64,000 nt of DNA from Macrosoma leucophasiata (GCA_036365455.1 JAWQUS010000010.1:24476501-24540500), one strand, 5' to 3'. Shown: positions 30,706 through 42,084, counted from the stretch's first letter. Notes: a model not told the origin generated them from the sequence alone. Made by a program: numbers and translations.

Positions 30706-31322
30706 GCAGTAAAATATTACTATAAAAACATTTATAGGACCTCATTTAAGAATAGATAAAACCTAAGATAAGACTATGAAAGTAGGTAACTCAATCTAAA
30801 ATGAACAATTAATTTATTTTACAGCACACTCAACGACAAAGATAAAATACGATCCGCGCCTAATTATCTGCCAATAGACTACACAAAATGTATTATCAGA
30901 GCGGGAACCGAGGAAAAACTTGGGATCATTTTTCTCTGATATCGTAAACAATTTTCAAAGGAAAAGTGTCAAATTTTGCGTACGAATTTAGTGATTTTAG
31001 GTCGTTTTTTGTGTGACGAGGCATTTACTGGGCCGGAGGGGACGATTTCATTCAATAATTCGCAGTAATGGCCTAAGTAAGTCAGTTAACAAGATACTCT
31101 TGGCGGCTCTCTTTGGCAAAAAGGTGGATTTTTTCAAGGCTATTGAATTATTCAGGGTTTCGCAAGTGGCTTGTGAGGTGGCCATTTGAAAGATTTGAGG
31201 CGCCTTTCTTTTACAGTGTATTTTAGGGTCTTTTTTACAATTAACTTGTGAACGCGGATCCTTTTTACGGTTAAATATCATGTAATGCCAAAATCTAATT
31301 ACAGAATGAAATTCGTGTTCGA
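30706..31322. other. No gene seen
   Basis: AT-rich. The long minus frame 31048-31587 crosses the SINE and is not a gene. Confidence 0.4.
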
Positions 31323-31475
31323 TCTCCGCATCGAGACAAATATTTGTATGGCCTACAGATATTTGTTTGGGTCTATGTGTTTGTGTTTGTGTATGTGTTA
31401 TACGTGTACAACGGCACCCACGACACAGGTTTACACCTATTGTGGTGCTGTGAGAGTAAGCGTATTTTTTTTTAA
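31323..31475 (+). mobile_element. tRNA-derived SINE T1, head truncated
   Basis: Starts near the B-box (GTTCGATCTCCGCATCGAGAC) and keeps the full body to GTAAGCGTATT followed by T and A runs. Confidence 0.75.
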
Positions 31476-31627
31476 TTTTGAAAATGGACATTATCTTCAA
31501 TGACTGTAATTTACGCCTATGTGTACACTTATTATCATTCATCAACGCATCGTCATGTGAACAATACCTCTTTTTTAAATGGTCCATATTTTATTTTAAA
31601 CAATATTTAAAATTTGATATATACCGG

Positions 31628-31727
31628 CCCATTAGAATGGTTTGACCGCCATTGTTCGGTTGACTGACTGCACTAGTGGAATAATTCTCTGCCAGTAGAA
31701 GAAAATTCTTCTACAACTGGGCGATGG
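31628..31727 (+). repeat. Repeat F with hairpin, copy 1
   Basis: CATTGTTCGGTTGACTGACT GCACTAGTGG then an AAGAATT-type inverted pair. Inverted homologue at 51471-51573 and a diverged piece at 46325-46390. Function unknown. Confidence 0.65.
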
Positions 31728-31846
31728 AATCGTCAAGTCCCAACTTTGTATATAACCTGTACTATTTCTATTTTTATCATCAACTAGACCTCTATTCTGT
31801 TTGGTTCTTTTTTAACATAGAACAGACGAGGATCGTTAACCTAAAT

Positions 31847-32040
31847 CAGAGGTTCCCAAACAATTTTTACTTGTAGACCCCTTTAAATTTTTTTCTGGTT
31901 TCGGTGGACCCCCTTGCTAACATTTATATCACTTTCCCATATATCCCATTTTTATTTACGCATATACGTAGTATTACGTAGACCCCATCGAGTCTCCCAA
32001 AGACCCCAGGGGGCTATATGGACCACTTTGGGAATCACTG
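31847..32040. mobile_element. hAT-type MITE with 8-bp TSD
   Basis: The 194-bp element starts CAGAGGTTCCCAAAC and ends GGGAATCACTG, imperfect terminal inverted repeats of the CAGnGRTTCCCAAA type. It is flanked on both sides by the same 8 bp, ACCTAAAT (31839-31846 and 32041-32048). Eight-bp duplications and CAG-starting ends are typical of hAT elements. Noncoding, so it would need a transposase in trans. Confidence 0.85.
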
Positions 32041-32048
32041 ACCTAAAT

Positions 32049-32456
32049 AGTCATCTTAAATTCTTCCAAGCGATACCGAGCATACCGTGTGAAACGCTGA
32101 CAGGGATAATAATCTGCGCACTCAATTCAATAAGTTGAAAAATGCACGTTTTCCCGAATCGAGGTTGATGGACATTTAAATGAGAAACATGTCAGGTGAT
32201 CCCGATTACTGCAATCATTTGCTGATAGCTTCCGTTCACATTTTGATAAATCAGTATTCAGTAATCAGTGAATGTCACTGAAGTAAAAAATTAATGTTTT
32301 TATTTGAAGGTTACTGGACCTGATTAATCGATACCACCATTAAGAACCACAGCAACGCAATATAATGACACTACCGCCACCTCAATACTAACCACCGCGA
32401 CGCCACTGTCATCACAGCACCTCTGTGTTGAAGGCCTTAGCAGGCTCTAACATTGT
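32049..32456. other. No gene seen
   Basis: Mixed composition, no supported feature. Confidence 0.4.
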
Positions 32457-32504
32457 CGCTTTGCCGTCACATGATGTACCTATACGTCATGTGACGGCGA
32501 AGCG
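32457..32504. repeat. 21-bp inverted repeat, two mismatches, 6-nt loop
   Basis: 32457-32477 and 32484-32504 pair except at two positions, both G-T-type differences, so an RNA hairpin would still be fully paired. Confidence 0.8.
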
Positions 32505-33004
32505 TGTGACTTGGTCCTCGTCGCTGCGCCATCCAGTGAAGACGGCGTTCTCATTTTATTGGGAGCAGTAAATGCCGATGCAAAGGGGCAGGTGCCTCCA
32601 AGATTAAACCGAGAAGTGCGCTAGTTCGGGCGTCTTATCAGCACCGTTGGACTTGGATGACGATATTTGTGATAATATATAAGGAAACTTAGAAGGTCAT
32701 TATGAGTCAAATGAGGCAAAAATCTGAATACCTAAATCGGACATCGGTGCTGGAAATATATGCGTCTTTAATTTATAAATAAATTGTTAGTAGATCAAGT
32801 AAGACACGAGTGTCATGCTCTCACAATAAAATGTTAGAAAAATCCTTATAATGATGGACTACAGTAATCAAGCGATTCGTTGAGATAATCTGAAGAAGCA
32901 CACAACGACTCGGTGTACACTTTATTGATACTTATCATCTTGTTATCGAGTCTTGCTTCCTCAACTTACACTATTAGACCATAATAAATGTAGTGTCGCT
33001 ACTT
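32505..33004. other. No gene seen
   Basis: Nothing recognisable. Confidence 0.4.
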
Positions 33005-33135
33005 GGGGTGGCCCCAAGGCAATGCAATAAATGTGAAGGAAAATTATCTGGTCTGGTGTGGACTTCGGTAGCTCAGTTGCGAGAGCGGTTGGACTATGGA
33101 GATCCCAGTGTGCCATTCCAAAAATTTTTCATTTT
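33005..33135 (+). mobile_element. tRNA-derived SINE T2, truncated
   Basis: Shares the upstream block AAGGCAATGCAATAAATGTG and the GACTTCGGTAGCTCAGTTG head with 14735-14890, but the T arm is lost after the anticodon region. T-rich end retained. Confidence 0.65.
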
Positions 33136-34529
33136 TCTTTTAAAATGTACAATGTATTTAACAAGTCCAGAATTCGTTATTATTTTTATACAACACCATT
33201 CAACAATTACACCAATATAAACCTTAGAAATTTCTCGTGACCTCCAGATAAAAGTCTAGACAATTGAAGGTTAACAAAAACGTGCGCACATAATCGCGCA
33301 CATAACGCGCACTTCGCTCGAATAATTCCCCCGGAGCATAAAAAAACAATAAAGGGAAGATGTTTGACGGGCCGCGCCGTGAGTAAGGGGCTATCTTTGG
33401 AGTTTAGAGACACGTAGCATTTGAAACGCGGCTTTTCGCGTTTTGGGACAATGCATCCATTTATTTATTCGACGGTTAGTTGTCTTTAGACCTAGTAATC
33501 GTAGGCTAGTACTTCTGGGAATGCAACCTGAGGTCAATCTACGAATCGGCGTAAGTAATTAAAAAAAACCGGGTAAGTGCGTGTCGGTCCATGCACAATA
33601 TATCGTTCAGTTTTCCAAGCAGTAGTACATTTGATATGTAGATCAACTATTACTTTTTTAAACGTTTTCCTTTTAAATTCTTATCACCATTATTTTTTTC
33701 AGGCATCCAAATACCACCGTTTGGCTGGTAGACGGAAGGGACACTTGAGTTTAACAAATTAAATTAAAATTAAAGCTAAATATTGCACAAATAGTTCCCT
33801 CAATTCATCATCACTGGTCGGGAAACGCAGGTTCGGACCTAACTTCCTCGTTCGTCCCGGCGTGCTGCAATTATTACCGGAGTAGTGAGGATTCCAGGAT
33901 TTCGCGTGGTAGTGGTCTCCCATCATGAGGCCTACTGTGCAGTTACGCAGTTGTAAAATCATAGTCCCATTTTACGTCTGATTTCATGACTTTCTTCAAA
34001 ATATTAGCACCAAATTATAGCTTTCTACCAACAGCTACGAGCGTAGCTGCGAATAGACGGACGGACGGGCGGATGGACATGGTGGAACTGTAAGAGTTCC
34101 TCATAGGCCACGGAACCAAAGATGAAAAGAGAGAAGATGGAGACAAAGATAAAATAAAAGGTTTGCCTTTTATTTTAATCCATAAAATATAACTCACAAA
34201 TTCTTTGATTCATGAAAGTTTGAATGATATTAACCTCCAATGCAACCCAAACAATGCAATGCAAACCCTTAAAGCAAGCCCCAAAAAAGCGATAAATAGG
34301 AAATATGAGCGTCTTTTAAACCGTTTGCAATCTGAAGCATCTCTAAGAAGCGTTCGAGCCGGGCAGGCCGTGAGTAATGATGCCGCGTCGCCGGGCTATC
34401 TAAATCGCACCGTTATAAATGACGCGATCAATTCTTGTTTACTCCCGAAGGCCCTCATTGAATACGCGAGATGCACTTAGAAAGAGACTCTTGGAGACTT
34501 TTACATGATTTTTTATGTATCTTAATTGA
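33136..34529. other. No gene seen
   Basis: Several small frames, none with a domain. Sequence at 33290-33420 is GC-richer but unrecognised. Confidence 0.35.
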
Positions 34530-34640
34530 CATGCGTCGATACGGCCCCGTAATTGCCGGCAAAGAAGCATATCACTGAAGTGAGAGCCTGAACGGTCATC
34601 TTCGTTGACACTTCTGGTTTTTATGTAGATGTAGAGTAAG
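34530..34640 (+). mobile_element. Family A middle fragment, diverged
   Basis: CGGCCCCGTAATTGCCGGCA and the following stretch match the centre of family A. Confidence 0.45.
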
Positions 34641-34652
34641 TAGTCTTTCTTA

Positions 34653-34730
34653 CTGGTGGTAGAGCTCCAGTGACGGAGCTGGTCAATGTGAACTGCACGC
34701 TTGTTTGCCACTTTCATACCGTAAAAAAAA
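34653..34730 (+). mobile_element. Family A with large internal deletion
   Basis: The 5' hairpin (to GACGGAGCT) is joined directly to the second half of the 3' hairpin (GTCAATGTGAACTGCA) and tail. About 210 bp are missing. Confidence 0.75.
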
Positions 34731-36694
34731 GAAAAAGAGAAAAAATGACGCAGTGATACTGTGTTGCAGTAAGTGAATGAACATGCACATGTATCAACAA
34801 ACAAATAAACCGCTATACGGTATCCTGCATCGAACAAAACTTGTTTGCTTGCTGTGTAAAAGATCTGTGGGGGAACGGGTGGAAGTGTTCCTCCGGCGAA
34901 AAGGGAGGATCCTCCAACCAGGCGAGGTGGTAGCGCCTGGCGGGCCGCGGCCCAACGGTTGACGTTGGGAAGTTGTATATATGCCAACTCTTGAGAAATC
35001 TTCGTATGTGCGATGTAATTTGACTGCACGCCATCTATCGTACTAGACAAGTACTGTAAGGTTTCGTTGTATTCCACTAGTTGGCGCCTTAATGTAGTGG
35101 ACGCTACAGATCTGTAACACGATGTGGGAAAGCGCTAGTATGATGTAAACATAATTACAAAGTATTGTGACTAGTGCTATGCGACATGACGGAACGACCC
35201 GACATGAATTGTGCAGGTACAGTGCAATTCGTACGTGATTGCCTTGGCACGCTATGACGGCGTCTTTGATTCTTGGAAATACACAAGCAGTGATACTTGA
35301 TTGGAGTTCCCAGTGATACTGAAACATAGGGATCTTTAAAATTCGACTACAAAAACATAACATTTATCGATGCGTTTTTCCCTTTGCCTATTTTTTAGGG
35401 TTATGTAAACGGAAAGTTAGATGTTTGTTTTTAATTTCATTGTATCAATTTCACATCATCCTAATTTCCCAATATTACCTTATACGTCAAATTATGTTTT
35501 TTTTTTTGCTCTATACCTACTATAACTCCGGCATATAAACTTCAATGCGCATATTTCCTTGTAAATCTTGTAATTAAGCAAATACATAGGCAAATAGCCG
35601 TACAAAAATATTTTTTAATGGAAAATAAGATCACAATTCATATTTTATGACAAGTATTATGACACGTTCATGATAAACCCAGTATAGATGCTGTTATTCA
35701 ACCCTATTGTTGCTGGCCCGGATATTGAACACGTTATGTTAGCACATAACATAATAACCATTAAGCTGCAGATAGATCAGGTATTGCAAATATCTAAATG
35801 GTATATATCAACATCCCTAGAAAAATACAGAGTGGATAAGACACAATAAGACATACTACAATAACTGAAACTGAATATACCCTAAAGCATTCTAAGTGCC
35901 CTTGCAAAATAAAATTGAATAAATCTCATAGTTCAGTCACAAAACACTTTTGTTTATAACTCATACAACATTCTGTACCTGTTATGAAGCTGTTCTCATT
36001 TGAATATCTTAAATAATTATAATTATTCTTTCATTTATAAATAAACCTTTTACAATAAATAATTACGCCATCATACCGTGCTGTAACTAAAAAACGACTG
36101 AGTAGTCACCATCGCACCGGCTAGGTATGTGCCCAAACCATTACAAGGCGACAAACGACTCGCGCGTGACCTTACTGCCATATAACTTTATTACAGCGTT
36201 TTATCTAGTCTTTTATAGAAAATGGCAGCTCAAAGATATCTGAATAGAAAAATGTAAAAGTTGATTCTCTTGAGGTCACACAATTTTTTTACTCTTAGTG
36301 GGAAAGTTCTGCAATTTCATGTCGAAAGCGTTACATTTTTATTGCAATGTTTATAAAGTTGTAAGCTTTCTTGAACTGATAATCAGATTTCTAAAAACTT
36401 GATGACTTTGTGATTCTATGTTTCATTAGTAGGAGGTCTCAGAATCGATCGAAAGATAGTCAATAGTATGACATAACTTTTAAATGACGTTATTATCACG
36501 TTTTTATTTTTCGCAATAAGACACGTGTGTGAATTAAGAAATAACTTACATATTCATACGTTCCATTAGCTAAAAAATAACTAAACCAAACCAGAAATCA
36601 AGAAAATAACGATAACAATTCCAAAAAATGGAAGCTTGGCCTAACATATTTTGCTCATATTTTTTTTACTTAGGGATTTTCCGGTGATATTCCA
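34731..36694. other. No gene seen
   Basis: A GC-rich patch at 34865-34970 looks repeat-like but is unmatched here. The rest is AT-rich. The minus frame 34439-35077 has no domain. Confidence 0.35.
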
Positions 36695-36825
36695 GTGCAT
36701 TTTGATTGAGAGCTCAAAGTGAGGTCAGTGTTAGTGCTATAAACACGGCGCCCCATCTCTATGCTAATGCGTGCACCGCACGTGTTTGTGTATAATGACA
36801 TTATTTCATTCGTTCAGCGACAACG
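36695..36825 (+). repeat. Repeat H, copy 1
   Basis: GAGCTCAAAGTGAGGTCAG and CCATCTCTATGCTAATGCG, then CACCGC and GTGTTTGTGTATAATGAC. Direct copy at 37831-37960. Confidence 0.75.
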
Positions 36826-37039
36826 TTTTTTAACGTTGACGTAACGTATTTTAAATTTTTGTAAAATATTGGTAACCTGACCGCGTTTCGCGTTTAATCT
36901 TATGAATTAGGAAACTGTACTTAACAATTTTTAAATCATAAGGCATTTTCTGGCATTCAACTTTTTATTTGTTAGGTTTTTTAGCAGGATAATTTACTAT
37001 GTACTATACATAAAAAACAAAGTCATAGGATTATTTGGG

Positions 37040-37612
37040 TTAATCATAATCATAATCATAATCATTTATTTACCAGAATGTAGTGTGTACATGTAGGTAC
37101 AGATGGTGAGGTAATAACATTATAGCACTATCACATTCTACCATTACAATGGTGTGTAAAATATCCATAAACTTAACTAAATAGTATGTCAAAATATTAT
37201 TATTGTAATTCGAATATTTATAATTAATTAATGTCAAAGTTATTATTGCAAATTGTGGTCATCTAATTGAGATATTATTACAGCGGTAAAGTTTATTGAA
37301 GATTTTAATAATTTAATTTAAATATTTAGCATTACTTTAGGATAATAATAATAATATATATTTATTTAGTCAAATTATTGAGTCATTAATAAATTATAAT
37401 ATTGTTTTATGTGTCATATAATCCTTTAAGTCATAAAAACAATGTTGATGTAGCCATTGAGTCAGTTTTTTTTTAAATAATGGTAATTGTGTTTCTTTAA
37501 GCGTCGTCGGTAATTTATTGTAGACTCTTATGGCGTTAACATAAGCATTTCTTTTATGCAATTCAATCCTATATTGAGGTATAAACAGTTTAAATTGATT
37601 TCTGGCCCTAGC
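37040..37612 (-). pseudogene. 5'-truncated LINE: RT C-terminus, 3' UTR, tail
   Basis: On the minus strand an open frame of about 73 codons (37394-37612) encodes RNQFKLFIPQYRIEL, then VNAIRVYNKLPTTLKE and LPLFKKKLTQWL, ending at a TAA at 37394-37396. The IYNKLP block followed by F-K-KL is the usual C-terminal end of CR1/Jockey-type LINE reverse transcriptases. A 3' UTR of about 330 bp and a GATTAT tandem tail (ATAATC on the plus strand at 37041-37062) follow. The frame has no start codon because of 5' truncation. It lies between the two copies of repeat H. Confidence 0.75.
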
Positions 37613-37634
37613 TACACTACACTACACTACACTA
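37611..37634. repeat. ACACT microsatellite
   Basis: Four to five tandem CTACA/ACACT units immediately at the 5' truncation point of the LINE fragment. Confidence 0.8.
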
Positions 37635-37830
37635 TTTAATTTTGAGATCATTATATATTTATTTTACATTCGTAACGGTTAAAATGTTTATTGCAATTTT
37701 TTGTATTTGTATTTCAGATAATCAGAATAATTATTAAATGAATTGAAAAAATAAAAATATCTGCTAAAAATAATATTAATACATATTTTGCACTCTTTAT
37801 ATATTGAAGATTTATCTGAAATGTTCCAAG

Positions 37831-37960
37831 ACATTTTGATTTAGAGCTCAAAGTGAGGTCAGCGCTAGGTGCCATAAACACCGCGCACCATCTCTATGCT
37901 AATGCGTGCACCGCGCGTGTTTGTGTATAATGACATTGCTTCATTCATTCAGCGACCTGT
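37831..37960 (+). repeat. Repeat H, copy 2
   Basis: Same block order as 36695-36825, about 1.1 kb downstream. Confidence 0.75.
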
Positions 37961-38049
37961 TTCTTAATATTATGTCTGGTTCAATATCGGTCACTTAGAT
38001 ATTTATTTATCATTTTTTATTCATGTTCGTATATTATGACGGTAAGTTC

Positions 38050-38400
38050 GAAGCGCACATGGCCCAGCGGCTGGTGTAGATGGGAAGCGATCTACTCGGT
38101 TAAGCGATACGGGCGCGGTCGGGTGTGTGATGGGTGCTAATGGCAAATTAAAAAACGCGTTTCCGTGCTTCGGAGGCCACGTTAAGCCGTCGGTCCCGGT
38201 TGCTATCGATAAATAGCAGTCGTTAAACCTTGTCGGAGGCCTTATAGGCGGTTTGAAAACATCCGATAACGGGTTGGCCACTAACTCTTATCTCCACCAA
38301 CCCGCATTGGAGCAGCGTGGTGGAGTAAGCTCCAGGCCTCTCCAAAAAGAGGAGAGACTCATGCCCAGCAGTGGTATGTATAATGGGTTGCCATTATTAT
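38050..38400 (+). mobile_element. LINE-tail-like repeat B, copy 1
   Basis: AGCGATACGGGCGCGG, then CTTGTCGGAGGCCTTATAGG, CACTAACTCTTATCTCCACC and CATGCCCAGCAGTGGTATG, ending in an ATT-rich tail. Inverted copies: 43072-43190, 57577-57830 and 60076-60150. Noncoding 3' end of an unassigned retroelement. Confidence 0.6.
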
Positions 38401-38498
38401 TTTATATCATTATTATTTTTTATTCAAAAGAAGTGTTTGTACCTTTTTATAAAATGATTTCTCATCAATCAGTTTATCTTTCTATTAGTTGTCAGGGC

Positions 38499-38603
38499 TG
38501 GTTGCATTTAGACCTCTGATTTTGTATAGATGTCTACAAGCTGCAGTAGTCACTGACATCTATATGAACGGAATGCTAGTTTGCCTACCTTCACAACGTA
38601 AAT
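38499..38603 (+). mobile_element. Family A 3' half, diverged
   Basis: GACCTCTGATTTTGTATAG...CTGCAGTAGTCACTGACATC...ATGAACGGAATGC matches with many changes. Confidence 0.55.
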
Positions 38604-39093
38604 ACAAGTCTTTGTACAAGAAATTTCATGCTCGTACATTATGATAATAAGGGAGAAAACCACATTTACATCTATGTAACATTTCAGAGAAATAAACATT
38701 GAAAACCGAGAGCGACAATCCTTTAAAACGCCTATCAGCTTAATGAAAGCCAAAACACGTAATAAAGGAGATGGGTTTCTGGACAAGTGCTCCTGACCTG
38801 TGACCTTCACAAACCCTTACTCACTTACTTATGCGCCAACTTTGATGAACACACCTTATTTATTTAAAATACTTATTCATGCATTTCAAGGGTACTTACT
38901 GTACAAAACCAAAGGATGTTACTTTCCAAAGCTGCCGACGAAACTATGAGAATTGGTGATTCAGATAAATTACCGAAAGAACTGATTATTTTGTGATGTG
39001 TGTATTTACCACTGTAATATTCCGTATATTACAGTGTAAATTTAAAATCTTGTAAATTTAACAGTCCAATTTAGAATAGCAAATTCAAATTAA

Positions 39094-39150
39094 CTTTTTT
39101 TTAATTCATGTTATGGAAGTGGCAAACAAGCATGCAGTTCACATTGAAAT
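39094..39150 (-). mobile_element. Family A 3' end
   Basis: TTATGGAAGTGGCAAACAAG then CATGCAGTTCACATTG, inverted. Confidence 0.65.
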
Positions 39151-39159
39151 GTAAATGAC

Positions 39160-39425
39160 ATAGTTGTAATTGAATAACATCAATATTTGTTTTGAAAAAA
39201 GAGTTAAAAACCCATTAAGCATTGATATCGAAGCAGCCCATTCTGAAAAATATTTTTTAAGATGTAGGTATCAGTGGGACGGTCGTCAAAGATGACGGAA
39301 GGTGTACGTGTATTAGCTCGATTAGATCTGACCGGGACTAGGGTAGCGACGCGTGTGAATGATCCCGACCCAACGCTATCCTCTCATTTTTAAATTAATA
39401 TCCACTGTTAAGGATTGTGTACCTT
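39160..39425. repeat. Repeat I, copy 1
   Basis: GACGGTCGTCAAAGATGACG, GATTAGATCTGACCGGGA, TAGGGTAGCG and ATCCCGACCC. Direct copy at 39700-39955. Confidence 0.75.
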
Positions 39426-39699
39426 ATTTGTGAATAATTCATGGTATTTAGCTTGATTGATATGTTCATTGTTCATTTACTACAAATTGAATAACATTAC
39501 ATTTTCCTTTGAAAGTTGAAAGTACTCTTTAGCATTGATCTCAAAAAAGGTTCTAAGGTAACAAGATAACAGTGGTCAATATCATAATGAAATAAGATTG
39601 CAAGGCCTACAAAACGAAACGCAAATGCGTATCTCCAACCTTAGTCCCGTACAAAGAAGAAAAAGAGTATAAAGCGCGGTCCTTACAAAATATAACTAG

Positions 39700-39955
39700 T
39701 CGTCTCAAATTGAATAACTACAACATTTTCTGTTAAAAAACTTTTGAAACGCGTTTTCCTTTCATCTCGAAAGTAGCATATTCCCGCAAAGGTTTTAAAG
39801 ACGCAAGCATCGGTAGGACGGTTGTCAAAGATGACGGAAGGTGTATTAACCTGATTAGATCTGACCGGGATTAGGGTAGCGGCGCGTGTAAACGACCCCG
39901 ACCCTCCACTATCCATTCTGCATTTTTAAATTTATACCCACTGATATGGTACGCG
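39700..39955. repeat. Repeat I, copy 2, with a 77-codon minus frame
   Basis: Same block order as copy 1. The minus frame 39683-39916 includes GSFTRAATLIPVRSNQ, and copy 1 encodes GSFTRVATLVPVRSNR in an interrupted frame. The protein-level similarity hints at a former coding element, unidentified. Confidence 0.65.
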
Positions 39956-40328
39956 TATCGTATTTATGGATACTTAACTCTTGTGATATATATTACTGTT
40001 AGTGCGTCGGAATAAATTCGGAGATCGATAAATGCTATGATTCTTAAAAATGTGCTTGTGCAGATTAAAAGACATAAACTTAAGAACATTTATTTTTTTA
40101 TTTGGTTTCGATATTTATATATTTTCCATGGTAAGAAATACAAACTCCAAATATAACATTATTTAGCAAACTTGCTCGGCTAACTTGCAGATGCCCATCT
40201 AGCCGACGACCAAAATTCCAATTTAATGTCAAATTGACAGCCATTTGTTCTCTTATGAAAAATTCATATTCAAATATTTCAAAGGCGTAGTACTTACGTT
40301 TTATTTAAAGTTATAAAAACTTAAAAGT

Positions 40329-40985
40329 GATTATTTTTCCGACCCAAATATCGACCAATAGAATTGCACCATTCGACGTCACGTGGTACAACCTACATGG
40401 TATTATACTGATAATTTTTTGATTATTTTCTCTGGTAGTTACTATATATAAAAAATAAAACATGATCCAGTCAAATTAACCACACGTCAAACTGACAGGT
40501 TGAATTCAATTGTGAAAATTGGAGATTTTGCATGAAAATGAGTCGATTTGGAGTTTGTTCTCTGTCCACCATCGATAAAAAAGTCAAAGGAAATGTTCCC
40601 ATTAATACGGAGAAGGCAAAAAAACCAGTTTGGAACCAATTTACTACTTTTTGTACTGAGAGGGAATACACATTGAGTGCTGAAACGAGTGAAGCGCAAT
40701 TGGCAAACATTATGAAAGATTACGCTTACAATATGAAGAAAATGGATGGAGAAGACTATAAGGAAGGTACAATAAAAACAATGTGGAATCAGACTGCCAC
40801 CATTACCGATAACTCTGACTTGAAGAAAACATGCACCAATGTTTACAACATATGTATTTTTAATTGCACTAACCTGAATCTTAATTAAATGTTGTTTTAT
40901 TCATTATGAAATTCTTATTTGTTAACTGTTCATTTCATCTCATGGTGCAATTCTATTGGCCGACATTTGGGTCGGAAAAATAATC
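40329..40985 (+). mobile_element. DNA element with 44-bp terminal inverted repeats
   Basis: 40329-40372 pairs with 40942-40985 with two mismatches (GATTATTTTTCCGACCCAAA at the outside, GAATTGCACCAT at the inside). It contains one plus-strand ORF of 118 codons. No clear target duplication: AGTGATTATTT occurs at the left edge and again at 41148, after an adjacent fold-back. Size and structure suggest a non-autonomous or degenerate DNA transposon. Confidence 0.7.
40532..40888 (+). CDS. Small ORF inside TIR element, Crypton-like N-terminal domain?
   Basis: The 118-codon frame fills most of the element. Residues about 28-85 (PVWNQFTTFCTEREYTL, SEAQLANIMKDYAYNMKKMDG and YKEGTIKTMWN) resemble the helical N-terminal domain that precedes tyrosine-recombinase-like domains in Crypton-derived and ZMYM/KIAA1958-type proteins: W..F, a leucine-led helix, then K-DG-x-Y-x-x-x-T(I/L). 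The catalytic part is absent; the frame ends in an asparagine-rich tail. It may be a captured or domesticated fragment. An AATAAA-like signal is not obvious. Identity is an inference from motif spacing. Confidence 0.4.
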   Translation: MKMSRFGVCSLSTIDKKVKGNVPINTEKAKKPVWNQFTTFCTEREYTLSAETSEAQLANIMKDYAYNMKKMDGEDYKEGTIKTMWNQTATITDNSDLKKTCTNVYNICIFNCTNLNLN

Positions 40986-40990
40986 CCCCG

Positions 40991-41143
40991 AATACCACAA
41001 GAGCTTCAAGTCGTCAAGTTTTTCAGGAAAAATCACTCGCGCTTCGCGCTCGTGATTTTTTAACCTGAAAAACTTGACTCCTTCATTTGTTTGCAACGAA
41101 CCTATCGGGAAATACCCGATAATTTTGAAGCTCTTGTGGTATT
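40991..41143. mobile_element. 153-bp fold-back element
   Basis: 19-bp terminal inverted repeats (AATACCACAAGAGCTTCAA at the left) enclose further pairs: CAAGTTTTTCAGG/CCTGAAAAACTTG, ATCACTCGCGCTTCGCG/CGCGCTCGTGAT overlapping, and a small ATCGGG/CCCGAT hairpin. It starts 6 bp after the TIR element. Confidence 0.75.
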
Positions 41144-41564
41144 ATAAGTGATTATTTACCTTATTCTTTAAACACAAAGTTTGTAAATGCTCGATTTTAT
41201 TTATGTTGACCAAGCAACAAATAAACTTTTTAAAAAAAATGTTTATGTATGAAATACGTTACTTATCGTATTTTCACACATACCTACTACTAAATGCAAA
41301 TTCAGGAAACTCAAAAAATCGAAAAAGAGAAAATTTGACATTTACCACTTCATATTGGTAAAACCTAATATTTAATAGAAAACCCCATGCTAATCAATAT
41401 CTGCACCTTTACGTTATGAAAATAATAAATATTGCATTGGTTATTTTTCAATTAAAAAAAATACATATATATACATATAATGTAATAAATATAAGATTTA
41501 CAGTAATACTTAAACAGTTATGATTTTATTAGTAGATTTTGCGTAGATCTATATATAGTGACTG
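41144..41564. other. No gene seen
   Basis: AT-rich. Confidence 0.4.
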
Positions 41565-41665
41565 TGAAGGAAGAGCAGGACCTCCTAACACAGGTATTGT
41601 ATACTTAAAAGGGGGCCACGGTTTAATGTAAAACTTATGATCTATCAAATAAAGATTTTTTTTTT
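41565..41665 (+). mobile_element. LINE 3' end with A/T tail
   Basis: GCAGGACCTCCTAACACAGG, TATACTT, then AATAAAG and a T-rich run resemble a LINE tail common in Lepidoptera. No coding part. Confidence 0.4.
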
Positions 41666-42084
41666 TAATTGGTGATGATACTGCTACGAATTAATTGTAG
41701 ATTTGACGTAGACGTTACGTGGTACGCTACGAGAATAGCGTAGCTGTTACGTAGAACTCTTGAGTGAGCTATCGCTAAATGTACGACTACATCCTAAATT
41801 AAATAAATAAATTACTATTTAAAATTCTTATTGTCTAACATCCTATACTTGATACGTAGTATAAAGACCCCATGAAGTATGGGAATTTAGAAATGTATCA
41901 GAAACTTGTATAGCGAAACATTCGACATGCACTAAAAATGCGCTACATTTCTTTGGGGTTTCCCAACTGCCTCAGGCGAATTTAAGAAGATTCCATCACA
42001 AAATATTGTTTGTCTGTAAAATTGGTTTAAGAACGATAATTTTACGTGGTAATGTTATAAAAATAGATGCGACACAAGCCGAAC

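Noticed and set aside
31048..31587. 179-codon open frame on the minus strand
   Set aside because: It crosses a SINE T1 copy in antisense and has no domain; the length is a chance result of the SINE body lacking stops.
34439..35077. 212-codon open frame on the minus strand
   Set aside because: It crosses a family A copy and a GC-rich repeat-like patch, with no motif, no splice signals and no homologue that I recognise.
40532..40888. Complete transposase in the TIR element
   Set aside because: Far too short and lacking any catalytic domain.
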